Of a DNA stretch of 44,573 nucleotides, positions 21,046-28,874 are shown piece after piece; position 1 is the stretch's first letter, and each line of letters starts with the position of its first letter. Made by a program: the position numbers and the translations under genes. The notes under the pieces were generated by a model. It did no database searches, was not told where the DNA came from, and saw only the letters and a program-made list of their open reading frames with translations. Source of the DNA: Thermaceae bacterium (GTDB taxonomy: Bacteria > Deinococcota > Deinococci > Deinococcales > Marinithermaceae); NCBI GenBank assembly GCA_026981865.1, contig JALSIA010000203.1, positions 1-44,573 of the forward strand, written 5' to 3'.

Positions 21046-21663
21046 TCAGTTTTCCGCGTCGCCGTCCGGCTCGATGCGGTAGCGGCAGCAGGTGTCGCCC
21101 GCGGTCATGGAGCACTCGCGCACCAACGAAACCCCGAGCAGCTCGCTGAAGAAGTCCATCTCCACCTGGCAGAGCGCCTGGTAGTCCTTGGCCAGCGCCA
21201 GCTTGGGGCAGCGGCGCTGCTCGAGCACCAGGCCCGACGCCTCTCTGTGGCTCTCGGCCTGGTAACCGCGCTCGGTCAACCACTCCGCCAGGCGTCGGGC
21301 GCGCTGCTCGAGCGGCAGGCCCTGAAAGCCCTGGCGCCAGGTTTCCAGCTCCTTCTTGTAGCGGGCGCGCAGCACCCGAACGCCCGCCCCCGGGCCGTAA
21401 AGCTCCTCGATCTGCTCGAGCATCTCTCGGCACATCCGGGCGTAGGCGGTGGGTTCGTCGATCGCCTCGAACAACCGCAGCGGACGCCCCCGCCCCTGTA
21501 CGGGCCGGGTGCTCACCCGCACCAGCCCGTCGCGCTTGAGGTCTTCGAGATGGCGGTAGATCGCCACTTTGGACAAACCCAGCTCGCCGGCCAGTTCGGC
21601 GGCGGAGGCCTTGCGTAGCCGCAGATGTTCGAGGATGCGCTGCTTCGTGGAACCCAGCCTCAC
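21046..21663 (-). CDS. SufR-like HTH transcriptional regulator with Cys cluster
   Basis: From the GTG at 21663 the protein has 205 residues. An N-terminal winged helix ('TKQRILEHLRLRKASAAELAGELGLSKVAIYRHLEDLKRDGLVRV') is followed by a wing rich in Arg/Gly. The C-terminal domain has Cys152, Cys165, Cys184 and Cys192/193 in 'RRCPKLALAKDYQALC' and 'ECSMTAGDTCCRYRI'. SufR repressors hold a [4Fe-4S] cluster with Cys in these places, so it probably senses Fe-S or redox status. The GTG is chosen for the strong AAGGGGAGG upstream; an in-frame ATG at 21687 is possible. No suf operon is in the window. Confidence 0.82.
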   Translation of the reverse strand: MRLGSTKQRILEHLRLRKASAAELAGELGLSKVAIYRHLEDLKRDGLVRVSTRPVQGRGRPLRLFEAIDEPTAYARMCREMLEQIEELYGPGAGVRVLRARYKKELETWRQGFQGLPLEQRARRLAEWLTERGYQAESHREASGLVLEQRRCPKLALAKDYQALCQVEMDFFSELLGVSLVRECSMTAGDTCCRYRIEPDGDAEN

Positions 21664-21700
21664 GGACCCTACCTCCCCTTGCAGCATCGCACGTCGGCAC

Positions 21701-22249
21701 TCAACGGCGGTAGATGCCCATCCATTCCGCCTCCGCCAGCACGGCGCCCTCCATCGCGCGGACCACCTCCGCGGCGGTGGCACCCGGCGGCAGGTCGAGC
21801 GACGGACGATCCAGCGCATAGAGCCGGAAGAAGTACCGGTGCGCCGGACCCGGCGGCGGGCACGGTCCTCCGTACCCGAGGGCGCCGTAGTCGTTGGTTC
21901 CCTCGGTCAGCTCGGGACTGCCGCTCGCCCCTTCGGGCAGGCCGTCGAGCGCGGCCGGTAGGTCGTAGACCAGCCAGTGGACGAAGGTGCCCGAAGGGGC
22001 GTCGGGGTCCGACATCACCAGCACGAAGCTCGCGGTATCCGCCGGAGTGCCGGACCAGTTCAGAGGCGGGCTGAGGTTCTGCGCCCCTTCGCCGCAGTAG
22101 GCGAAGCGGGCCGGCAGGGGTTCGCCGTATCCGAACGCAGGGCTGACCAGTTTCATGGTGGCCTCCTTCCCGAACCAGAGGGATGCCGCAGCCGCAACCA
22201 AGACGGCACCGAGAAGCAACGCGACCCCGAATACGCGTCGTTTGAGCAC
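21701..22249 (-). CDS. PEBP/YbhB family protein (Raf kinase inhibitor-like)
   Basis: The C-terminal 151 residues are a complete PEBP domain of the bacterial YbhB type ('FVLVMSDPDAPSGTFVHWLVYDLP', 'GTNDYGALGYGGPCPPPGPAHRYFFRLYAL'). The frame extends upstream through a hydrophobic segment ('VFGVALLLGAVLVAAAASLWF') to a GTG near 22249, 9 nt after a TACAAT box. An ATG at 22156 begins exactly at the domain and has a strong AAGGAGG 5 nt upstream. A membrane-anchored long form and a soluble short form are both possible. Function in bacteria is not well known. It diverges from the octaheme cytochrome gene. Confidence 0.8.
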   Translation of the reverse strand: MLKRRVFGVALLLGAVLVAAAASLWFGKEATMKLVSPAFGYGEPLPARFAYCGEGAQNLSPPLNWSGTPADTASFVLVMSDPDAPSGTFVHWLVYDLPAALDGLPEGASGSPELTEGTNDYGALGYGGPCPPPGPAHRYFFRLYALDRPSLDLPPGATAAEVVRAMEGAVLAEAEWMGIYRR

Positions 22250-22381
22250 CTTGCACCCATTGTAACCCCGACAGGACATTCTTCCTAGTGATTCCTTGGG
22301 AAAATGCGGTTAGCGATCCGTTGCTGGAACCAACTTGGTGCAGGCTCCGCGCGATGACGTCGTCCACGGCCACGAGCAGCG

Positions 22382-22390
22382 AAAGGAGGA
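22382..22390 (+). promoter_or_regulatory. Strong Shine-Dalgarno of the octaheme cytochrome gene
   Basis: AAAGGAGGT lies just before the ATG at 22394. It is one of the few genes here with a clear leader and ribosome site. Confidence 0.75.
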
Positions 22391-22393
22391 GGT

Positions 22394-23797
22394 ATGCCAC
22401 GCTGGAGGATGCTAGGGGTTTGGATGGGGCTGTTGCTGGGCCTAGGCGGCCTGGCCATGGCCAAACAGTCGGACTCGGCCTGCGTACAGTGCCACACGGA
22501 CGTGACGCCGGGGGTGGTGCACCAGTTCCACGAGGGCCGCATGGGCACGAACGCCTACCTGCCGCTGGACTGCAGCACCTGCCACGGCAGCGCCCACACC
22601 ACCGCCGAGGACTTCGCCAAGGCCACCTTCCCCACGCCCGACACCTGCATGGGTTGCCACGCCGACAAGGTGGAGCAGTTCAGGGCCGGCAAGCACGAGC
22701 TGGCGTGGTACGCCATGAAGACCCAGAGCGCCCTGCACGCGCAGCCCAGCGCCATCGTGGGCGAAGGGTACCGCGGGTGCTCCGGCTGCCACAAGATCGG
22801 ACGCAAGGGCTACATCGGGGCCGAGGCCGGCAACACCGGACCGCTGAAGTGGGACGGCGGTGAGGAGGCCTCGCAGTACCGCTACGGCAACGCCCAGTGC
22901 GACGCCTGCCACACCCGCCACAGCTTCAAGAAGACCGAGGCCCAGGACCCGCGGGCGTGCTCGAACTGCCACATGGGCTTCGACCATCCGCAGTGGGAGA
23001 TGTACATGTCGTCGAAGCACGGCATCACCTGGGGCATCGACGGCAACCGCGGCTGGGACCAAGGCGGTCGGGCGCCCACCTGCCAGACCTGCCACATGCC
23101 GGGCGGCAACCACAACGTGGAAACGGCCTGGGGGTTCCTGGCGTTGCGGCTCCCCACCAAGGAGAACGTGGAAAAGCTGGCCGCGAGCGTGGAGGACGCC
23201 GGCCTAAAGGCCAACCTGCAGAAGCTGGCCAAGCTGCTGCCCAGCGGCCACTACATCGACCTCGACGACGACGTGCAGTGGACGCTCGACCGGGCGCTGA
23301 TCCTCCAGGTCAACGAGATCCTGGACCAGAACTTCCAACCCACCGAACGCTTCTTCGAGATCGTGGCCCAGGCGCGCGCCGCCCGCGGCCCCGAGGAGTT
23401 CAACCGGCTGCGCCTGCAGATGAAGGCCACCTGCCAGCAGTGCCACAGCAAGGAGTACGTGGACGACTTCTTCCTCAACGCCGACAAGATCGTCAAACTC
23501 GCCGACCACGAGTTCGCCAAGGCCATCCAGGCCGTGCAGGGGCTCTACCGCGACGGCATCCTCAAGAAGCCGGAGGGCTGGAAGTGGGCCCCCTCGGTGG
23601 CGCAGTACTACGAGAACCTGACGCCCATCGAGCTGGACCTCTACCTGATCTACATGGAATACCGGCAGCGCACCTTCCAGGGGGCCTTCCACGTCAGCAA
23701 CGACTACATGCACTGGTACGGCTGGGCGCCGCTCAAGGAGCACGTCAACCGCATCCTGGCCGAAGCCAAACGCATGCGCGCCGAGCAGAAGAAGTAG
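22394..23797 (+). CDS. Octaheme cytochrome c of the hydroxylamine oxidoreductase family
   Basis: The 467-residue protein has a Sec signal peptide (1-23, ending AMA) and eight CxxCH haem motifs starting at Cys30, 60, 85, 129, 169, 189, 230 and 347. Seven lie in the first half and one follows a long helical spacer, the HAO layout. 'YRGCSGCHKIG', 'WEMYMSSKHGITW' and 'YMHWYGWAPLKEHVNRI' also fit the family. HAO homologues oxidise hydroxylamine or, in the epsilon type, reduce nitrite or hydroxylamine. I cannot tell from sequence alone whether the haem-linking Tyr is present. The protein should be periplasmic. A strong terminator follows, and no quinol-oxidising partner gene is adjacent. Confidence 0.88.
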   Translation: MPRWRMLGVWMGLLLGLGGLAMAKQSDSACVQCHTDVTPGVVHQFHEGRMGTNAYLPLDCSTCHGSAHTTAEDFAKATFPTPDTCMGCHADKVEQFRAGKHELAWYAMKTQSALHAQPSAIVGEGYRGCSGCHKIGRKGYIGAEAGNTGPLKWDGGEEASQYRYGNAQCDACHTRHSFKKTEAQDPRACSNCHMGFDHPQWEMYMSSKHGITWGIDGNRGWDQGGRAPTCQTCHMPGGNHNVETAWGFLALRLPTKENVEKLAASVEDAGLKANLQKLAKLLPSGHYIDLDDDVQWTLDRALILQVNEILDQNFQPTERFFEIVAQARAARGPEEFNRLRLQMKATCQQCHSKEYVDDFFLNADKIVKLADHEFAKAIQAVQGLYRDGILKKPEGWKWAPSVAQYYENLTPIELDLYLIYMEYRQRTFQGAFHVSNDYMHWYGWAPLKEHVNRILAEAKRMRAEQKK

Positions 23798-23811
23798 CCG
23801 CCGCAGGTCCG

Positions 23812-23842
23812 GGCCCCCCGCAGGCGCGGGGGGCCTTTGTTT
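23812..23842 (+). terminator. Rho-independent terminator after the octaheme cytochrome
   Basis: A perfect 10-bp stem GGCCCCCCGC-AGGC-GCGGGGGGCC (23812-23835) is followed by TTTGTTT. The end of the T tract overlaps the TACAAT -10 box (23842-23847) of the redoxin gene. Confidence 0.9.
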
Positions 23843-23865
23843 ACAATGCAGCCAGGAGGGAGAAG

Positions 23866-24441
23866 ATGGCGGTAATGGAATCGCAGATGGTCCCGCTGGG
23901 GAGCCCGGCGCCCGGGTTCGACCTGCCCGACGTGGGGAGCGGACGCAACGTAAGCCTGCACGACTTCACGGGCCAGCCGCTCCTGGTCGTCTTCATGAGC
24001 AACCACTGTCCCTACGCCCGCCACATCGAGGCCAAGCTGGCCGAGGTGGCGAACGCCTATGCCGGGCGCGGGGTGGCCACGGTCTGGATCTCGAGCAACG
24101 ACGTGGAGAACTACCCCGCCGACGCGCCCGAGAAGCTGGCCGAGCAGGCGCGGCGCGTAGGCGGGCGCTTCCCCTACCTCTACGACGCCACCCAGGAGGT
24201 GGCGAAGGCCTACAAGGCCGTGTGCACCCCCGACCTGTTCCTCTACGACGGCGAGCACAAGCTCTTCTACCGCGGCCGCTTCGACGCCACCCGGCCCGAG
24301 AAGGGCACGCCCAGCGGCGCGGACCTGATCCGGGCCCTCGACGCGCTGCTGGCCGGCCAGGACCCGCCGGAACCCCAGCACCCCAGCATGGGCTGCAACA
24401 TCAAGTGGAAGCCGGGGAACGAGCCCGACTACTTCGGCTAG
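23866..24441 (+). CDS. Thioredoxin-fold redoxin (AhpC/TSA-like)
   Basis: The 191-residue protein has the thioredoxin-like peroxiredoxin fold: 'GSPAPGFDLPDVGSGRNVSLHDF', 'LLVVFMSNHCPYARHIEAKLAEVANAYAGRGV', 'YLYDATQEVAKAYKAVCTPDLFLYD'. The active site is C-P-Y-A (Cys48), so the second Cys of a CxxC is missing; another Cys precedes the cis-Pro (VCTP), and a third is near the end (MGCNIKW). This NHCPYxRH type is widespread but poorly studied. Start ATG 23866 has AGGAGGG (23854-23860) and its own -10 box (TACAAT). No signal peptide, so cytoplasmic. Confidence 0.87.
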   Translation: MAVMESQMVPLGSPAPGFDLPDVGSGRNVSLHDFTGQPLLVVFMSNHCPYARHIEAKLAEVANAYAGRGVATVWISSNDVENYPADAPEKLAEQARRVGGRFPYLYDATQEVAKAYKAVCTPDLFLYDGEHKLFYRGRFDATRPEKGTPSGADLIRALDALLAGQDPPEPQHPSMGCNIKWKPGNEPDYFG

Positions 24442-24450
24442 GCGCCCCCA

Positions 24451-24894
24451 TCAGCCCAGCGGCAGCGTGCGCCGCTGCCGCTGGGCTTCCTTGTCGACGA
24501 GCTCGTTCTCGCGGTGGCCGGCGTGGCCGCGGGTCCAGTGCCAGCGGACCTCGTGGCGCTTCACCTCTTCGAGCAGCTGGAGCCAGAGGTCCTTGTTCTT
24601 CACCGGCTGTTTGCTTGCCGTCTTCCAGCCGTTCTTCTGCCATTTCTCGAGCCAGCCGTCGGTAAAGGCTTTCTTGAGGTACTGCGAGTCGGTGTAGAGG
24701 TGCACCTCGCAAGGCTTCTTGAGCGCCCGGAGCGCCATCACCGCAGCGGTCAGCTCCATGCGGTTGTTGGTGGTGTTCGGCTCGGCGCCGCTGATGAGCT
24801 TTTCGTGGTTGTTGTACCTGAGCAGCGCCGCCCAACCGCCGCGCCGCTTGTCGTCGGCGGAGCCGTCGGTAAAAACCTCGACGGTGCAGGCCAT
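24451..24894 (-). CDS. rnhA: Ribonuclease HI
   Basis: The product is about 147 residues, the usual RNase HI length. The catalytic acids are in 'VFTDGSADD', 'NNRMELTAAVMAL', 'YTDSQYL' and near the end 'GHRENELVDKEAQ' (NERAD-like). 'WHWTRGHAGH' is the handle/active-site His loop. It degrades RNA in RNA-DNA hybrids. The ATG at 24894 overlaps the stop of guaA by one base (TAATG), so it is translationally coupled. An in-frame GTG 9 nt upstream lies inside guaA and is less likely. Confidence 0.93.
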   Translation of the reverse strand: MACTVEVFTDGSADDKRRGGWAALLRYNNHEKLISGAEPNTTNNRMELTAAVMALRALKKPCEVHLYTDSQYLKKAFTDGWLEKWQKNGWKTASKQPVKNKDLWLQLLEEVKRHEVRWHWTRGHAGHRENELVDKEAQRQRRTLPLG

Positions 24895-26408
24895 TACTCC
24901 CACTCGATCGTCCCCGGGGGCTTGCTGGTCAGGTCGTAGACGACGCGGCCGATCTCGGGGATGCGCTGGGGAATCTTGCGCGCCACCTCGTCGAGAAAGT
25001 CGTGGGGCAGCCGCGCCCAGTCGGCGGTCATGCCGTCCACACTGGTCACCGCCCGCAGCGCCAGGACGTAGCCGTAGCGGCGCTCGTCGCCGGTCACGCC
25101 GACGCTGCGCACGGGGGTGAGCACCGCCAGCGCCTGCCAGACCTCGTCGTAGAGGCCGTGGTCCTTGAGGGCGCTGATGAAAAGGTCGTCGGCGCGGCGC
25201 AGGATGTCGAGCTTTTCTTCGTCCACCGGCCCCAGGATGCGGATGGCCAGGCCCGGCCCCGGAAAGGGGTGGCGCAGGCGGACGGTGTCGGGCAGGCCCA
25301 GCAAGAGCCCCAGTTCACGCACCTCGTCCTTGAAGAGGTAGCGGAAGGGCTCGAGCAGCTCGAAGCCTAGCTCGGCGGGCAGGCCCCCGACGTTGTGGTG
25401 GCTCTTGATGTTGGCCGCACCGGTCCCGCCGGCGCTCTCGATCACGTCGGGGTAGAGCGTGCCCTGCGCCAGGAAGCGAAAGGGACCCAGCCGCGCCGCC
25501 TGCTCTTTGAAGACCTCGACGAACGCGCGGCCGATGATCTTGCGCTTGTCCTCGGGGTCGCCGACCCCTTCGAGGGCCGCGAGGAAGCGTTCGCGTGCGT
25601 CCACCGTGACCAGGTTGACGCCGGCGGACGCCAGCGCGCGCTCCACCTCTTCGCGCTCGCCCAGGCGCAAGAGGCCGTGGTCGACGAAGACGGCGGTGTG
25701 GTCCACCCCGGCCCGGGCCAGCAGCAGGGCCAGGGTGCTCGAGTCCACCCCGCCGCTGACGGCCAGCAGCACCCGCTCCCCGGCGGCCTTGCCGCGCACC
25801 TCTTCCAGCGCGGCGTCGAGCGCGTGGTCGGGCGTCCAGTCGCGCCGCACCCCGGCCGTGCGCAGGAAGTTCTCGAGGATCGTCATCCCCTTGGGGGTGT
25901 GGACCACCTCCGGATGGAACTGCACGCCGAAGAAGCGGCCCGCGTCGTCCTGGATCGCCGCGACCGGGTTCTCCTCGGTGGCGGCGACCGCGCGCCAGCG
26001 CGGGGGCAGCTCAGTGACGGCGTCGGCGTGGCTCATCCAAACCTGCACCTCGCCCGCGAGCCCCTCGAAGAGGGGGCCCTCGTAGCGGGTCAGCCAGGCC
26101 TTGCCGTACTCGGCGCGGCCGCCGCGCTCGACTTTACCGCCGAAGCGCTGCGCCAGGTACTGCATGCCGTAGCAGATGCCCAGCACCGGCACGCCCAGCT
26201 CGAAGACGCCCTCGTCGGGCCGCATCGCCGCGGGGTCGAAGACCGAGCTGGGCCCGCCCGAGAGAACGACCGCCTCGGGCGCGTGCGCCCGCACCTGCTC
26301 GAGCGGCACGGGACCGGGCAGCACCACCGAATAGGCGTGCAACTCGCGGATGCGGCGCGCGATCAGGTGGGTGTACTGGGAACCGAAGTCGAGGATGACG
26401 ACGCTCAT
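24894..26408 (-). CDS. guaA: GMP synthase (glutamine-hydrolysing)
   Basis: The 504-residue protein converts XMP to GMP with glutamine and ATP. The N-terminal glutaminase has '[18 protein letters not shown]', the nucleophile Cys in GICYGMQ and His/Glu in 'GVQFHPEV'. The synthetase half has the PP-loop SGGVDSS, '[10 protein letters not shown]', and the dimer domain ending '[11 protein letters not shown]'. Length and order match GuaA. TAGACT (26415-26420) is 6 nt before the ATG. It leads a two-gene operon with rnhA. Confidence 0.97.
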   Translation of the reverse strand: MSVVILDFGSQYTHLIARRIRELHAYSVVLPGPVPLEQVRAHAPEAVVLSGGPSSVFDPAAMRPDEGVFELGVPVLGICYGMQYLAQRFGGKVERGGRAEYGKAWLTRYEGPLFEGLAGEVQVWMSHADAVTELPPRWRAVAATEENPVAAIQDDAGRFFGVQFHPEVVHTPKGMTILENFLRTAGVRRDWTPDHALDAALEEVRGKAAGERVLLAVSGGVDSSTLALLLARAGVDHTAVFVDHGLLRLGEREEVERALASAGVNLVTVDARERFLAALEGVGDPEDKRKIIGRAFVEVFKEQAARLGPFRFLAQGTLYPDVIESAGGTGAANIKSHHNVGGLPAELGFELLEPFRYLFKDEVRELGLLLGLPDTVRLRHPFPGPGLAIRILGPVDEEKLDILRRADDLFISALKDHGLYDEVWQALAVLTPVRSVGVTGDERRYGYVLALRAVTSVDGMTADWARLPHDFLDEVARKIPQRIPEIGRVVYDLTSKPPGTIEWE

Positions 26409-26426
26409 GGCCCCAGTCTACCCAGC

Positions 26427-27710
26427 TCAGGGACCCAGGCGGACCGTCACGGTGCGGGCGCTGGGCGGGACGTTCAGCAGCTTTTCCTGCGGCAGGTAGC
26501 CCTCGGCGCGGATCTGGATGCGGTAGACCCCGGGCGCGTCGAAGTAGACCTTGCCCGGGATGATCGCCAGCACCCGGCCGCGAACCAGCTGCGAGGCCTC
26601 GGGTGCGTCGAGCAGCACCAGCTCGGCCCGGCCGTCGGGCGGCTCGACGCGGAATTCGACCGCGTAGCCTTCGGTCGCGCCCGAAGCCGGAGCGCGGCCC
26701 TTCCACCAGACGACCGCCACCGCCAGCAGCACGACGAGAACGAGCGCGCCTGCACGCCAGAGCCAACGTCGGTCACCCGCGGCCTCAGCGCCCCGCGGCT
26801 CGATGACCTCGAACGCGGGCTCGCTGACCTCGTCAATGCGCACGACGCGGCTGGGGTCCGTGGGCCGGGGCTCCACGCGGACCCCTGCATCCCCCTCCTC
26901 GACCGCGCCGCCGGTCGCGGACGGCGCAGGAGCGCGCTCGGGCTCGGGCGGGAAGAGCGGCGCCTCCTGGGGGGCGGGCTCCGGCGTGGGGGGCTCGGAC
27001 GGCGGGGCCGGCGCGGAGGGTTCGGGCGGTTCGGCCCCTTCCACGGGCGCGGGCGGCGTCTCAGGGCGGCCAAGGACACGCACCGTGCCCGTCTCCGGGG
27101 GTTCGAGCGGGGCCTCGGACTCCTCCTCGGCGTCTTCGGCGAGGGCTTCGAGCTCGGACAGCGACCGCGGGTCGGCCAGGTACTCGGCGGCCTCGCGCAG
27201 GTCCACGGCCCCCTCGGCCAGCCGCTCCATGACGCGGTGGAAGGGCCAACCCGGCCAGGTGTCGCCCGCGGCCTCGCGCAGCGCCTCGACCAGGGCCGCC
27301 TCGTCGGCGGCGCGCACCGGCACCGGCAGGCCCACGCCCTCGATCCAGACCTCGTCGCCCTTGACCCAAAGCCGTTCGGTGTCGAGGCGGCCGTGCTCGA
27401 GCCCCTGGGCCTTCATCTCCAGCAGTGACCCAAGCAGGCGGCGGGTCCAGGCGGTGAGTTCGTAGGGGCTAACCTCGCCCTGCAACTGCGCCAGCGGCAC
27501 CGCGCCGAAGGGCAGCTCGGCGATCCAGGCGTCGTCCTCACGCCCCTGCCAGTTGAGGGTGCCTTGGATGCGGAAGCTCGGGGCCGCCCCTTCGAGCGGC
27601 CGGTAAACGAGCACTGGGGTGCCCGTCACCGTGTCCTGCCCCTCCCAAATTTCAATCGCGCCTTCGCGGGCGCGGATGCGGTTCAGCAAATACGGACCAA
27701 TGTGGTTCAC
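26427..27710 (-). CDS. Membrane pseudokinase with PEGA-like extracytoplasmic domain
   Basis: The 427-residue protein begins like a bacterial Ser/Thr kinase of the PknB group ('IGPYLLNRIRAREGAIEIWEGQDTVTGTPVLVYRPL'). It lacks the key residues: the VAxK Lys is Tyr36, the HxDLKPEN loop reads HGRLDTER (106-113), and DFG reads EGVG (124-127). A Pro/Glu-rich linker (about 195-310) leads to one membrane helix (about 318-336) and a C-terminal beta domain ('GYAVEFRVEPPDGRAELVLLDAPE ... GVYRIQIRAEGYLPQEKLLNV') of PEGA type. It is probably a non-catalytic scaffold or sensor at the envelope. The GTG start has TATAAT (27717-27722) 6 nt upstream. Confidence 0.75.
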   Translation of the reverse strand: MNHIGPYLLNRIRAREGAIEIWEGQDTVTGTPVLVYRPLEGAAPSFRIQGTLNWQGREDDAWIAELPFGAVPLAQLQGEVSPYELTAWTRRLLGSLLEMKAQGLEHGRLDTERLWVKGDEVWIEGVGLPVPVRAADEAALVEALREAAGDTWPGWPFHRVMERLAEGAVDLREAAEYLADPRSLSELEALAEDAEEESEAPLEPPETGTVRVLGRPETPPAPVEGAEPPEPSAPAPPSEPPTPEPAPQEAPLFPPEPERAPAPSATGGAVEEGDAGVRVEPRPTDPSRVVRIDEVSEPAFEVIEPRGAEAAGDRRWLWRAGALVLVVLLAVAVVWWKGRAPASGATEGYAVEFRVEPPDGRAELVLLDAPEASQLVRGRVLAIIPGKVYFDAPGVYRIQIRAEGYLPQEKLLNVPPSARTVTVRLGP

Positions 27711-27716
27711 GTTTCG

Positions 27717-27722
27717 ATTATA
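27717..27722 (-). promoter_or_regulatory. -10 box of the pseudokinase gene
   Basis: TATAAT on the minus strand ends 6 nt before the GTG at 27710, predicting a leaderless transcript. No good -35 is visible. It is divergent from the strong promoter at 27766-27795. Confidence 0.6.
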
Positions 27723-27765
27723 CGGAGGGTGCGGTTAGGAACCTGTAAAGGTTTATTACATTTCG

Positions 27766-27795
27766 TTGACACTGCATTTTTCCACAGCCTATAAT
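27766..27795 (+). promoter_or_regulatory. Consensus sigma-70-type promoter
   Basis: TTGACA (27766-27771) and TATAAT (27790-27795) are perfect hexamers separated by 18 bp, the best promoter in the window. The expected start is near 27802-27803, at the ATG of the leader ORF. Confidence 0.9.
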
Positions 27796-27802
27796 CGAGT
27801 AG

Positions 27803-27889
27803 ATGAAACAGGCTTCGCCCCAAGATCTCCTCCGCCCGATCCCGATGGGCGGATTTTTGGTATGCGAAAGGAGCCGGGATGCAGTATAA
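27803..27889 (+). CDS. 28-residue leader ORF, possibly leaderless
   Basis: An ORF (MKQASPQDLLRPIPMGG...) begins 7 nt after TATAAT, exactly where transcription should start. It reads through a terminator-like hairpin (27831-27858) and through the Shine-Dalgarno of the next gene, and stops 11 nt inside it. This layout fits a regulatory leader peptide: ribosomes translating it would melt the hairpin. There is no run of one codon type that would name an amino acid signal; the Arg-Pro-Ile-Pro stretch falls at the hairpin. Not proven to be translated. Confidence 0.5.
   Translation: MKQASPQDLLRPIPMGGFLVCERSRDAV
27831..27858 (+). terminator. Attenuator-like terminator hairpin in the leader
   Basis: TCCGCCC (27831-27837) pairs with GGGCGGA (27847-27853) and is followed by five T (27854-27858). 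It lies between the consensus promoter and the first structural gene, 20 bp before that gene's ATG, and inside the leader ORF. Confidence 0.65.
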
Positions 27890-28247
27890 GGTCACGCTAT
27901 CCACCGAGGAAATCGTCCGTGGATTGAAGCACTACCGCCGCATCGCCAAGCAGGACGTGCTGCGCGCCCCCGAGACCCCGAACCCCGAAGTCTTCCGCAC
28001 GCATGCCGAAGCCCGCCGCGAAGTGTACACCCAGCTGGCCGAACTGGCCGAGAGCAAGGGCCCGGACGCGGTGGTCGAGTACGCGCTCGAGCTCTACCAG
28101 TCCTTGCCCTTCGTCACCGGCACCGCCGAGGACGCCTACCCCGAGATCAAGGGCAAGGAGAACGCCCTCGAGAACTTCTTCCTGATGATCGGCCTCGACC
28201 CCAAGGTCCGCCGCGAGGCCCGCAAGCAGCGCCGGCCGATGGAGTAG
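27879..28247 (+). CDS. Conserved-looking protein of unknown function
   Basis: The 122-residue protein is soluble, mostly helical and rich in charged residues (MQYKVTLSTEEIVRGLKHYRRIAKQDVLR...; ends 'DPKVRREARKQRRPME'). I recognise no domain. It has an AAAGGAG Shine-Dalgarno (27867-27873) 5 nt before the ATG and is driven by the strongest promoter in the window, through a leader ORF and a terminator-like hairpin. It is followed after 8 nt by the uracil-DNA glycosylase gene, so a link to DNA repair is possible, but that rests on position alone. Confidence 0.7.
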   Translation: MQYKVTLSTEEIVRGLKHYRRIAKQDVLRAPETPNPEVFRTHAEARREVYTQLAELAESKGPDAVVEYALELYQSLPFVTGTAEDAYPEIKGKENALENFFLMIGLDPKVRREARKQRRPME

Positions 28248-28255
28248 CGCCCGCG

Positions 28256-28873
28256 ATGAGTTTGGAAGAGCTTGCCGCTCAGGCCGCCCACTGCACCGCC
28301 TGCCGGCTGCACGAAGGGCGCACCCACGTGGTCTTCGGCGAGGGCGACCCTGACGCCAAGCTGATGATCGTGGGCGAGGGGCCCGGGGCCGACGAGGACG
28401 CCCAAGGCCGCCCCTTCGTGGGCCGCGCCGGCCAGCTGCTCGACCGCATCCTCGAGGCCGCGGGCATCCCCCGCGCGAGCGTCTACATCACCAACATCGT
28501 CAAGTGCCGCCCTCCCGGCAACCGCAACCCCCTGCCCGACGAGGCCAAGATCTGCAGCTCGCTGTGGCTGCTCAAGCAGATCGAGCTGATCCGGCCGCAG
28601 ATCCTGGTGCCGCTCGGCTCGGTGGCCACCCAGTTCTTCCTGGGCGAGAAGCTTCCCATCACCAAGGTGCGCGGGCGGTGGTTCGAGTGGAACGGCATCC
28701 AGGTCTTCCCGATGTTCCACCCCGCCTACCTGCTGCGCAACCCCTCGCGCGCCCCCGGCAGCCCCAAGGCCCTGACCTGGAAGGACATCCAGACGGTCAA
28801 ACAGGCGCTCGACCGGCTCGGCCCCAAGCCCGAACGCGAGATCAAGGCCTCCGCCCAGGACCCCCTCTTCTGA
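28256..28873 (+). CDS. udg: Type-4 uracil-DNA glycosylase (Fe-S)
   Basis: The 205-residue protein is a family-4 UDG (UDGa, known from Thermus thermophilus), which removes uracil from DNA at high temperature. Motif A is 'GEGPGADEDAQGRPFVGRAG' (the usual GEAPG has Gly for Ala), followed by 'YITNIVKCRPPGNRNPLPDE', and motif B is 'FHPAYLLRNPS'. Four Cys at the expected spacing (CTAC, VKC, KIC) would hold a [4Fe-4S] cluster. It is the second gene of the leader-regulated operon. Confidence 0.93.
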   Translation: MSLEELAAQAAHCTACRLHEGRTHVVFGEGDPDAKLMIVGEGPGADEDAQGRPFVGRAGQLLDRILEAAGIPRASVYITNIVKCRPPGNRNPLPDEAKICSSLWLLKQIELIRPQILVPLGSVATQFFLGEKLPITKVRGRWFEWNGIQVFPMFHPAYLLRNPSRAPGSPKALTWKDIQTVKQALDRLGPKPEREIKASAQDPLF

Positions 28874-28874
28874 G

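Noticed and set aside
22897-24441. A 514-codon plus-strand frame ending with the redoxin
   Set aside because: Its first two-thirds is out of frame with the octaheme cytochrome and passes through a terminator; only the part from ATG 23866 is the real gene.
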